A stretch of DNA of 64,000 nucleotides from Saccharum officinarum (lineage: Eukaryota; Streptophyta; Magnoliopsida; Poales; Poaceae), in NCBI GenBank assembly GCA_020631735.1, contig CM036179.1, forward strand, positions 27,643,063-27,707,062, read 5' to 3'. The translations under genes were made by a program, and so were the position numbers. Under the pieces are notes generated by a model. It saw nothing but the letters and a program-made list of their open reading frames with translations. It did not search any database and had not been told where the DNA came from. Below, piece by piece: positions 1 through 9,173 of the stretch (within the stretch, counting starts at the first letter, position 1; the number at the start of each line of letters is the position of its first letter).

Positions 1-1
1 G

Positions 2-832
2 CTGCAAATCAAGCAAACTCACAAAGGAACGTCCGTGCACCAAGGCAAGTACACCAAGGATCTTCTGAGGAAGTTTGATATGGGCAAGGCCAAACCTCTT
101 TCAATGCCCATGTCGACTACAATGGCCCTGGACAAAGACAAGGAGGGAGAAGCCATGGACCAGAAGAAATACCAAAGCATGATCAGATCCCTGCTGTACC
201 TGATGACGACGAGACCAGACATCTAGTTCGTGGTCTGCTTGTGCGCGCGCTTTCAGTCTTCGCCGCACATGTCTCATCGTCAAGCCATCAAATGGATCAT
301 GAGGTACCTTCATTTCACACCCGAATTTGGTCTTTGGTTTTCGACTTCCTCCTCTCTTTCTCTTTGTAGTTACTCTGATGCGGATTATGCTGGCTATCAT
401 ACTGAGAGGAAGTCTACTTCTGGGACTTTTCAGTTTCTTGGGTCTTCTCTTGTGTCTTGGTCTTCTCGCAAGCAGTCCACTGTATCTCAATCCACCACAG
501 AAGCTGAGTATGTTGTTGCTGCTGCTTGTTGTTCCCACTTTCTTTGGATGGTTGCTACTTTGTGAGACTATGGCTTAGAGTTTAGGCGAGTGCCTTTGTT
601 CTATGATAGCACTAGTGCCATATGTGTAGCCAAAAACCTCTTTCTCCACTCCAAAACCAAGCACATAGAGGTCCATTTTCACTTTTTGCGAGACCACTAT
701 GAGAAAGGGGACATTGATGTTATTCATGATGACACCCACAACTAGCTCGCAGATATCTTCACTAAACCTCTTGACCAAGCCCAGTTTACTCGCTAGCGAG
801 GAGAGCTTAGAGTTTGCTTCCTTTTTTAGCTT
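2..832 (+). pseudogene. copia pol 3' end: reverse transcriptase C-terminus plus RNase H, decayed
   Basis: Frame 2 encodes the end of a Ty1/copia polyprotein. Visible are the RT C-terminal stretch ending RPDI, the RNase H SDADYAG block, the WSSRKQSTVSQSTTEAEY block, the SKTKHIEVHFHF segment and the terminal LADIFTKPLD motif. In-frame stops interrupt it at 224-226 (TAG), 563-565 (TGA), 743-745 (TAG) and 794-796 (TAG). Judged against the residues usual at these points in copia proteins (Gln after RPDI, Arg before DYG, Gln before LADIF), the first three fit single C-to-T changes (CAG to TAG, CGA to TGA), the pattern expected from deamination of methylated cytosine. Not functional. Confidence 0.9.
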
Positions 833-2328
833 GGCAAGTTTTAGATCTTGTATTCTAGTTTTGTTTTTCTTTTTAGTTTAGCTTTTGTTTTTGCTTTTGT
901 ATCATACTTGCATATCATATCATCATGTATTATATTGCATTTTGAGCTTCATCCTTATAGTAGCTAGATTGATACTATGCTCTTGTTGGGGATGTTATGG
1001 ATATACATGATGTGCTTTACTTAGGCTCACTTTGATCTCTTGATATGACCTAAAAATGTCTTTTTCAATTGTAAACTTGAATAACACTTGATAAAACTTG
1101 AAACATGTTCACCACTACTGGTGGCAACTAGCATGTATAGGTGTGTCGAGAACCCTTTTGCTTCATATATATGCTTAGTTGCTACGACTCATACCTTGAG
1201 TTACACACTTGTTTGAGAAACTTGAAATTATGCTAAAACTTAAAAAAGTAAGGTATGAAAGATCGGGATGGGTCTTTGCTGTCCCATGTCAGAGTATTGA
1301 GACAGCTCCCTATTGCACTTAAGGATGAACTTGAGCTCTGTAATGGATACCGAGATCACTGTCTTAAGCTTCTGATTGCTTTTGGCATAGGCTTGACATG
1401 ATCGATAAGTCAGGTTTTGATGGCATCGATAACCTCCTGCACACATTTGTTTGACAAACTTTGGTGATAAGCTGCATAACTTCGATAAAACTCAATTGAT
1501 ATCTAAAAATTTGATCAAATCACAAGTTCGTCTCATGACATGATGTGTGAACTTTGTTTGGGGTAGTTCACTTTGCATACATATGTAGCACAAGGTCGAT
1601 CTCCTGTCTATTTTTGCTATGTGCTCATTTGGTGGTGAACCCTCTTTTAAATTGCTCAAACTTAATCAAACTTGTTTAAATGTCATATTTCGTCTCATTT
1701 GATCATCTTGAGCATTTGCTAGCACTTGTACTTGTTAATATATATACATGACAGCATCAGCTAGATCATCTTTTCAATCTACTTGCTATAATCTTGAAGC
1801 TTCTGCATTTGTGCATTTCTGCATTCATAGTATGTTTTGAGGGGGAGTTGTAATCCTTGGGCTCTAGCTTGATAAGTGCATGTATCAACAAGGGGGAGAG
1901 ATATGTCACACTCACCATGTCAACAAGGGGGACAAGTTGTCAACAAGGGAGAGAAGTCTCAATTTCATGCATTCATTTGAGAGAGATTGCACTTGTTCAG
2001 GGGGAGTTGCACTTGAGTTGCTTTTGCTTGCTAGATGTGTTGAGCCTTTGCCTCTTCTGGAGGGTCTAGCAGTTTTTTAGCTTTTCGAGTCTTGCTAGTG
2101 GTGTTGAGCCCATTGCCTCTTCTTAAGGGCTAGCTTTGTTTTACTTGGTTGCGTCGAGCCGTTGCCCATGTCTTTGGGGACCAAGTTTTGCTCATTTCAA
2201 ATGACCTGTTTTGGCTTTTCTTTGGCTTTTGGTCATTTGGTTGAGCTATTTGTTTTCTCTTCTTTTTTTTTCTTTTGCTCAAGATGTTTGTGTATTAGTG
2301 TTGACAATGCACTCATCAAGGGGGAGAT

Positions 2329-4281
2329 TGCGAACATAAGGTTGACAAGTACCCTTGTATGTTCGTTTTGTGATAAGTGATTGTTAATGTAATCCATAAA
2401 GTAGGTTGAGTGGTGACTAACCCTATCATGGCGAAAGCTATATGTGCATGTATCTTGGCTCATGGTGTGCAGGTGTGGAGCACGGAGGTGGTAGTCGACG
2501 GCCAGGTGAAGGTCAAGGAGGACATGCCGTGCCGATGGACCGGGAGTGGTGAAGGGTGGACGTGAGGCTTAGACCAAGGGACCAGAGGCCAGGTGACTAG
2601 CCGCGGTGGCTGACACTTGGGACATCGACGAGTGCGAGTGTACATGGTGATGAAGACAGCATCAGCCAAGTCAAGATGGAGATGATGGCGTCGTGGCACT
2701 TGGCGGAGGCCGGTGGGCCGTGTCAAGAAGGAAGGCCAAGGCTTCATGCTTGGCGAGAGGTCGGACATGCGTTGACATCGGGGGTTTGGTGGTTTTGTCC
2801 TCAAAACCATCGACAGGAGGACGCGTATGGAGTACGCTATTCACGAGCGGTTTGGTGGTTTAGGCCTCAAAACCATCGGTGGCAGGTTTACGGGTTTGGG
2901 CCTCAAAACCCAGGCGGAGGTTCTGAGGAGGAACGGACGGCACGTGGTGGCATCGGGGAGTTCGCGTCGAGGCGAAGCTACCGGTGAGGAGGCGCGGTGG
3001 CCATCAGATGAAGATGACACCGGGTTGGACCTTTACGCCCTTGTGCTAAATGGTTTGGCTCATTTTTATCCAAGGGTAAAATTAAGAACGTGTAATTAAA
3101 TAGGATGAGGGAGCCCCCATCTCCCTCACCTCCTTCATTTTGCATTTTCTTTCATCCTTGTTAGGGTTTTCCCCTCCCCTTAGGTGCTTGTGAGAGAGAG
3201 GTCCACAATTTGAGAGAATTGTGTAAGAACTCGAGAGATTGCTGCAGGAATGGTGGCCCTAACCACCTCCTGTCCTCCGGGATTCGTTTTGTGAAGATTG
3301 TGCCTTGTGTTCATCTTGTTCTTCATGAGTTCGTCTTTGCTCCTTTTCTTTGGAGGCTTGATTCTTTGTTTTGCGACCGATTCGATTTGTTTCTTTTGTG
3401 TTGGGTTGATTTATGATGTGAGTTGAGTCTTTCCACCGAAGGAATTCAATCAATTCCTCATGAGATCATAGATCCGGTCGAATCATAGTCTAGGGTTTAA
3501 AAACCGGGTTTTCCCTTCTCCTTCAATTTCTTGGTGGTTTGCTTGGTCTTAGGCAATGATCTTCTAGGGGTAGCCTACCAACTCGGTATTGATCCTCTCT
3601 GCAAAGTTTTAAGTCATTCCGAGGTGTTTTGGTCGAGTTTTAGGCTCGAAATCGATTTTTCCTGAGAGCAGCTCGTAATTACCGAACGTGTCCGGTATTT
3701 TCAACCTTCGAGTTTCGAGCTCAAATTTGGTGGAGACCTTCCCTATGTTCTCTAGAGACTATGGTTAAAATTTCATGATTTTTGGATACCATTTGCTAGG
3801 GTTTTTTATTTTTCTTCCAAAGTCTTTTTGTGCTATCAGGCATACCGGACGTGTCCGGTATCAGGTCCGGCATTGCTGATAGTACTCAGGTCAGCAGCCG
3901 TTTCTTCCGCGGTTTGTGCATTTGAGCTCCATTTTACGTTCTGTCTATTGCATTGGACTTCTACCATTCCATAGACCTTATCTAGGTGCTCTTGTTACCG
4001 GTTGGCTTGGGTATCTGAGATTTGAGATCTTGCTTCTTTTCTATAGAAGTGGAGTATCTCGATTTCTTGTCTTTTGGTTTGGTGCGTTCTCTATCTTCGG
4101 TCCGCTTGCTTTGTGGTGATTCGCTGTGTTTCAAGGGAACATCCACCCTGCTCTAGGGTCGTGGCCATCACAGTGTTGGTGTTTGCTTCTTGGGATTTGA
4201 GTTTGGGACAGCGGCCAAATATTTCAAAAGAAATTTGAGGCTCTCATTCACCCCCCTCTGGTCGCCAATTCCTGTCCTTCA
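2329..4281 (+). repeat. 3' LTR of the left copia element
   Basis: Begins TGCGAACATAAGG directly after a purine tract ending at 2328 and ends in CCTTCA, so it has the TG...CA termini of an LTR; length 1953 bp. Near its end is the run CATTCACCCCCCTCTGG, very like the AATTCACCCCCCCTCTTGG close to the end of the second copia LTR in this window. It carries the near-palindrome ACCGGACGTGTCCGGT at 3844-3859 and a related half-copy near 3680, again shared with the second LTR. No coding sequence was recognised. The right boundary is inferred from the termini and from the point where NLR-upstream homology resumes. Confidence 0.7.
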
Positions 4282-4286
4282 AATAG

Positions 4287-4498
4287 ATCACCCATGGCCC
4301 ACCTAATGACTTGTTTAGGAGCCAACTTGTTAGCCTGATGGTGCAAATTTCATCAATGTAGGCCACATGAAAGGACTCAATAATTTTGGCCATTTGGAAA
4401 GCGTGTTTCCTGACTGCACACAACGTTTTCACACCATCCACAGTCTCGGCTGGCTGGTAACCCATGGTAGGCACCACCAATCGGCGACGGAGTTGGAG
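4287..4498 (+). promoter_or_regulatory. Conserved NLR upstream region (orphan copy)
   Basis: Begins in a CCCACCTAATGACTTGTTTAGG block and runs to the ATG at 4499. The same roughly 200-bp block precedes NLR2 (about 31885-32095), NLR3 (39475-39674) and NLR5 (56405-56606) at similar spacing, so it is the cluster's ancestral 5' flank or leader. Here it drives only a truncated fragment. No TATA box was confidently placed. Confidence 0.6.
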
Positions 4499-4930
4499 AT
4501 GGAGGCGGCTGTTGGAGCGGCGAACTGGCTCCTTGGCAAGATGGTCAGCAAGCTGTCCGATGACCTGGTGGCTGGGTATGTGGCCAGTCATGAGCTCGGC
4601 CTCAACTACGACAAGATCACGGACGAACTGAATCACACGCTCGGGCTGCTGCACGCGGCCCAGGGGCGGGACGTCAGCAAGAACCCCTGGCCTGCAGCGC
4701 CTGCTGGATGGCCTCTGCAAGAAGGCAGATGAGGCAGAGGATGCTCTGGACGAGCTCCACTACTTCATGATCCAAGACGAGCTCGACGGCACCGGCCACT
4801 CCAGAACCGGGCGACATCCTCGGCGCTCAAGCACTGCATGCCCGCCATGCTGCTCGCAACACTGCTGGTAACTGGCTCTGATACTCATCTTGTTGCCGTT
4901 CACAAGATGATGTTGCTGCTCACTTACAAA
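4499..4930 (+). pseudogene. Truncated NLR remnant: coiled-coil (Rx-N-like) start only
   Basis: The ATG at 4499 opens the cluster's characteristic N-terminus (MEAAVGAANWLLGK, then LVAGYVAS and ELGLNYDK). The frame is lost near 4687, where an extra C relative to NLR3 shifts it; the acidic EDALDEL motif reappears in another frame at about 4738-4758. Beyond about 4793 the sequence keeps homology to the linker after the coiled coil but with a deletion, and homology ends near 4930. There is no NB-ARC or LRR. It is a 5' relic of a further family member, left of NLR1 and in the same orientation. Confidence 0.85.
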
Positions 4931-6252
4931 ATTTCTAATTATTGCTGAACATGGAGGGGGTAAGCACACCACTCAGATGCAGAGTTACCCTTATCCACAT
5001 AATGCAACTAACCAAACACATTCATAGTATATTTTGTTCTCTCGTACAATCTTAGATTCAGCCTACTAAATATATACGTAGGCTCTAGTTTTGAGTAAAT
5101 TCTACGTCCTGAACTAAATATGAACATAGGCTCTAGTTTTGAGTAAATTCTACTCCCTAAACATGTATCCAAGAAGGACACAGATAATGTGCGACGGGTC
5201 ACGCATTTGGGAAATGCGTGACTCCTCTTCCTCCTCATTTCCGACCCTTCCCTATGCCCCCCACCCATCTTCCTCCTCACCTATGGCCCATCTTCCTCCT
5301 CATCTCTAGCCATCTTCCTTGTCCTTGTCCTCGCCCTCGTCTTCCTCGATAGGTGCACCCAACCACTATCGCCGGTGACCTCCGTCGCGACACCCCGACC
5401 GCTGTCTTGCCTGCCACCACTGCCATATCACGGCCGTCGACCCCGAAAACCTCCTTCTAATGCCCCGGTGATGTCGGAACCCTAACCTCGGAACCCTAAT
5501 CGGCTAGTCATTGTTGTCTCCGGTGAGGCGTGGGTGTGGGTGCAGGATTGAAACATGAGTGTATAGCGATAGAAGCATATGCAACATCCAGATGAAACAC
5601 TAGAAACATATTTATAAAATACCTGAAACACTTGAAATATGGGCTTGCAACATGTGTATGTCATTGTAAACATATTCAACATCCTAGATTTACTTTTGCA
5701 ACATCCAGATGAAGCACTTCAAACATAAGTCTAAAATGCCTGAAATAGTTGAAACACAACGTCGTTGGTGACCACACGGCCTACCTGCTGGGGAACTACG
5801 GTAGCCAGCAATCTCGGGTTAGGGGGACGTCGAGAGCAACAACCCAGCGTACACCCAGGTGCAGGCGCAAGCCTCCTCTTCCTGCCGCAGTGTCTTCGGC
5901 CGACTGCGGTGCACGTCATGGCCGTGACGAGCAAGGTGGATGGGGGTGCAGCGTGGGGCGTGGAGCGGGATGGGGCCGGTGCGCCGCTGCTACGCTGGAT
6001 AAGGCCACGGCGGGTGGGGCGCTACCCATAGTGAGTGGACCCACGCTGGAGAAGGCGAGTGGCAGGCGAGCGGCACGGTGGAGGCACCCGCGACGGTCGG
6101 ATGTGTGCAACAATGGGGAAATGTCGTTGTCTTTTTTTAGAGAAACCCTAAAGTGCTGAAGGTGGAGCGAAGCAGGCCTGTTGGGTCCGATTGCTGAGTA
6201 GGCCTAGGAACAGGGCGTCTGGTCAGAGCATTATTGTATGTAGATAGAGACG
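4931..6252. other. Intergenic, repeat-derived, no gene recognised
   Basis: There is a 48-bp direct repeat at about 5065-5160 (two copies of a unit around AGGCTCTAGTTTTGAGTAAATT) and a perfect 10-bp inverted repeat with a 3-nt loop at 5199-5221 (TCACGCATTT / AAATGCGTGA). The part from about 5560 to 5760 has reiterated phrases such as GCAACATCCAGATGAA and GAAACACTTGAAA, which I associate with a dispersed grass DNA-transposon family but cannot name securely. The GC-rich open frames at 5749-6159 show no recognisable protein. Confidence 0.4.
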
Positions 6253-6476
6253 GGATTTTTTTAGAATTACACAGTACAACACAGACGCCCACAACACGCA
6301 CGCACACTCACCCCTATGAACACACGTACGCAGACCCTACCCCTATGAGCACCTCCGAAGGACTGAGCCAGCAAATCTCGAGATTCACGAAGTCACCACA
6401 GGCGTCATAAAAATACGAACACCTGTGCCAAATCGAGAACTTGAACTCGGGTGGACAAGTTCACCACGAGGAAGAC
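6253..6476 (-). mobile_element. Au-SINE-like tRNA-derived retroposon
   Basis: On the + strand it reads T-run, then CACCCCTATGAACACACG, CTATGAGCACCTCCGAAG and a tRNA box-B-like segment, which matches my recollection of the grass Au SINE in reverse complement. A paralogous block at 8146-8230 lacks it: there TAGATAGAGAC runs directly into AGAATTGGGAAACACACC, whereas here the same two sequences are separated by this segment. That empty site supports insertion; the flanking duplication is short and degenerate (GAGAC / GAAGAC). Boundaries are good to a few bases. Confidence 0.6.
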
Positions 6477-6599
6477 AGAATTGGGAAACACACCACACCA
6501 TTGGATGGGGGTGGCCTTTCATATAAGTAAAATGTACTCCATTCGTTTCGAATTACAGGACGTTTTGATTTTTCTAAATTTATAGTTTTTACTATGCAC

Positions 6600-6981
6600 A
6601 ACATCTCCAAGAGTTTGGTATATGGGTTTGGTATCCTAAAATTTTTGGCAAATTGAGAAAAATACTTCTCCAATAGTTTGATATCTGGGTTTGTCATCTT
6701 TGGCAAGTTGGCAAATCTCGGTCGATTGCGCGCATATATGCGCGCGGGGCACCAGTCGCGCATCGTAGTTTCCTCGTGCTTAGCGGGGCTCTTCGTTCGC
6801 TTAACGGGGTTCTTTGTTCGCTTAGCGAGTCTTTTCGTTTCGTTAGCGGGGTTTGGGGTTTCTGGAAACAAAATTTGGCAAACTGTTGGAGATGAGATCT
6901 TTTTTCCTACCCATATTATTTTGGGAGTTGGCAAACAACGAGATTTGGGAAACAAAATTTACCAAACTGTTGGAGATGCTC
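6600..6981. mobile_element. Nested MITE, PIF/Harbinger (Tourist)-like
   Basis: Inserted in the loop of the Stowaway. It has approximate inverted termini: ACATCTCCAAGAGTTTGG on the left and CCAAACTGTTGGAGATGCTC on the right, followed by TTA. Internal imperfect copies (CTTCTCCAATAGTTTGAT; AACTGTTGGAGATGAG at about 6880) suggest subterminal repeats. Superfamily is inferred from the GAGCATCTCC-type terminus and the TTA flank; the open frame through it is not a gene. Confidence 0.55.
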
Positions 6982-7016
6982 TTAAATATATACATTGATT
7001 TTTGCTATGTCTAGAA

Positions 7017-7122
<106 letters not shown>

Positions 7123-7148
7123 AAACCAAAACGTCCTAGAAGGCAATA

Positions 7149-7640
7149 CAAGAAAACAACAAGATACAAATAGAGAGCGTAAATAAAAATCTAGCTGCAA
7201 ATGTATTCCCAAGAAAATACGTCAAATATCTTGTTTCTTTTCACGTAGCCGCCCCACCACCGCTTTAATGCTGGAATTTATGAGTAGCTTTACTTTACTA
7301 GGTCCAATAACTTAAGCCGGAACATATATGCCGCATATGATAGCTCAAATACAGAGACCAAAGTGCAATACCAAATATCAAATATCCACTGACCACAGTA
7401 CCACATATAAATATTAGTACAAAAAGACATGACACATCGTGTGCTCACAATTCACAAACAGCATGTGTTCAACAAAAACAGGAAACAACCATACGCCAAT
7501 AGGAGTAGCCAATACAGTGCAGTAGTAAATTAATAAAAAATACAGTGCAGCAGTCCACTGGCAGGCAGCACTCGCACATGTTGTTTTGAGGGGCTCATAC
7601 ATGTTTATTTAATGGTTCACCACGGTCTCCTCGTCCTCCA
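7149..7640. other. Non-coding; first part paralogous to 8402-8570
   Basis: 7149-7305 matches 8402-8570 closely (AGAAAACAACAAG, AGAGAGCGTAAATAAAAATC, TCAAATATCTTGTTTCTTTTCAC, GCTGGAATTTAT). With 6477-6536 matching 8163-8240, this shows that a block of about 0.4 kb plus its Stowaway was duplicated before the SINE and nested MITE entered the left copy. From 7306 to 7640 I see no feature. Confidence 0.6.
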
Positions 7641-7879
7641 GAGCGCGACATTAGCACAGGTCGCGGCGGCGGCTGCTGGGCTATTGGGCTAAATTGGGTC
7701 TCTGGATCGTGGAGCCGTCGACTGAGTGAGCAGGCCGCAGGTGCAGACCTATCCCGGATAACGAGCGCGACATTAGCACAGGTCGCGGCGGCGGCTGCTG
7801 GGCTGTTGGGCCAAATTGGGTCTCTGGAGCGCTGTGGACTGAGTGAGCAGGCCGCAGGTGCAGACCTATCCCGGATAAC
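7641..7879. repeat. Tandem duplication, two GC-rich units of about 120 bp
   Basis: Unit 1 is 7641-7762 and unit 2 is 7763-7879. Both begin GAGCGCGACATTAGCACAGG and end CCTATCCCGGATAAC. They differ by a few substitutions and a 5-bp length difference. Apparent reading frames here repeat themselves because of this and do not look like genes. Confidence 0.85.
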
Positions 7880-8062
7880 AAAAAAAAAACGGGATAATCC
7901 CGATAAAAAACAGGATACCGCAAATACGGACGGACAAACGCTGTACCATTTTCGGTCCCATTCCCAATTCACTTCGTCCCGTTTTCGGTCCCGTTTCCGT
8001 TTATCCTGGAAAAAATGAAAACGGACGGAAAAATACGGTATACGGTTGCAGACGAAACGGGA
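7870..8062. mobile_element. Possible hAT (Ac/Ds-like) terminal fragment
   Basis: Dense in AAACGG/CCGTTT-type words: CGGGATAATCCCG, TTTTCGGTCCCGTTTCCG, GAAAACGGACGGAAAAATACGG, ACGAAACGGG. That composition resembles subterminal regions of Ac-like hAT elements. No clear TIR or 8-bp target duplication was found, so this is a compositional impression. Confidence 0.25.
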
Positions 8063-8240
8063 TTTATTATCACTCCAAATTTGGGAACTAAACACAACAT
8101 TTATGTGTTAGGGCTGTGGAAGGAGCCAGAGAGGAACTTGTGCCTGGTATTATGTAGATAGAGACAGAGAATTGGGAAACACACCACACCTTAGATGGGG
8201 GTGGCCTTTCATATATATAAGTAAAAGGTGACTTGATGTA

Positions 8241-8400
8241 CTCCACCCGTTCCAAATTATCCGTTCCAAATTATAAGACGTCTTACTTTTCTAGATTTAT
8301 AGTTTTTGCTATAAACTTAAATATACACTATTTCTAGATGTATAGCAAAATCATTGTATCTAGAAATGCTAAAATGTCTTATAATTTGGAACAGAGGGAG
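8241..8400. mobile_element. Stowaway MITE, 160 bp, TA target duplication
   Basis: Starts CTCCACCCGTTCCAAATTAT and ends ATAATTTGGAACAGAGGGAG, imperfect inverted termini typical of Stowaway, with TA at 8239-8240 and 8401-8402. The two arms fold back through TTTTTGCTATAAACTTAAATA / TATAGCAAAA sequences. It is the uninterrupted counterpart of the element at 6537-7146. A short duplication of CCGTTCCAAATTAT lies in its left arm. Confidence 0.85.
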
Positions 8401-8575
8401 TACAAGAAAACAACAAGGTGCAAATTAGAGAGCGTAAATAAAAATCAAGATGCAAATGAATTCCCAAGAAAATGAGTCAAATATCTTGTTTCTTTTCACA
8501 TAGCCGCAGCACCACCGCTTTGATGCTGGAATTTATCAGTAGCTTTACTTTATTAGGTGTCACTTTAAGCGGATG

Positions 8576-9173
8576 CCGTTCCTACTCAAGTGGCAAACAA
8601 AAGCATGGAACCTAGCTAGTGCTTATTAAAGCTAACCTGACTGGCGATGGCGATGGGAGACTGGAAGCCAGCTCCGCATGGATTGCTGATTGTATCGCAC
8701 TGCACTACTACAAAGCCTTTGAGTTCCAGCTTGTGTTTGCATGGACTGAGTTCCACCGTCAAGCAAAGAGGAAATCACCTAATAACAGGCTAACAGATAC
8801 TGTAAATTTTCGTTTCAGATATTTGAGCTTGATCAGTGAAACTACTCCACAACGAGAAGCACTTGAGAATCGTTGCTTGTGGTAAGGATGGAATCGTAGC
8901 CATTGAAAAGCATAACACACAGAACAATCTTATCCTCATCCCCTGTTTTCGCACGAGAGAGCAGTGTACTGAAAGCTCTTCTCCACCAACCTCCACTATA
9001 GGAAGAGAGTAAAGAGACTCCACACCTCTACCCGGCCAGCTGCACGGCACATCACACTTGCCGCCGCTCGCAACCCTCCTCTTCAGTTCCATCGCCATTG
9101 CTCCCATCGCTCAAAACCAACTCTCGCCCTCGCCCCAGCCTCCAGCTCCCAGCCCCGGAGACCAGCGGTGGAG
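8576..9173 (+). promoter_or_regulatory. NLR1 upstream region, unrelated to that of the other NLRs
   Basis: Non-coding sequence before the NLR1 ATG, ending in a C-rich leader (about 9120-9165). The CCCACCTAACGACTTGTTTAGG block found upstream of NLR2, NLR3, NLR5 and the orphan fragment is absent. NLR1 therefore has a different 5' flank, and probably a different promoter, from its paralogues. No core promoter element was placed with confidence. Confidence 0.5.

Larger units (their letters stand above)
1..4281 (+). mobile_element. Ty1/copia LTR retrotransposon, 3' part (5' end outside window)
   Basis: Remnant of a copia element running in from the left edge. In order: the end of pol (reverse transcriptase C-terminus and RNase H), a non-coding spacer of about 1.5 kb, and a complete 3' LTR. 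The spacer has several short purine runs of the GGGGGAG type (around 1840, 1891, 1927, 2000 and 2321), as in Maximus/SIRE-like copia elements; the last abuts the LTR. The base after the LTR begins AATAG (4282-4286), which resembles the GGAATAG present at the same place upstream of NLR2 and NLR3, so AATAG may be the right target-site copy; the left copy is outside the window. Four in-frame stops in pol mark it as dead. Confidence 0.85.

Noticed and set aside
1240..2463. Possible env-like gene between copia pol and LTR
   Set aside because: Only short unconnected frames and no membrane-protein features; treated as non-coding spacer.
9168..9173. GTG as an upstream start of NLR1
   Set aside because: A plant nuclear gene would use the ATG at 9174, which aligns with the paralogues.
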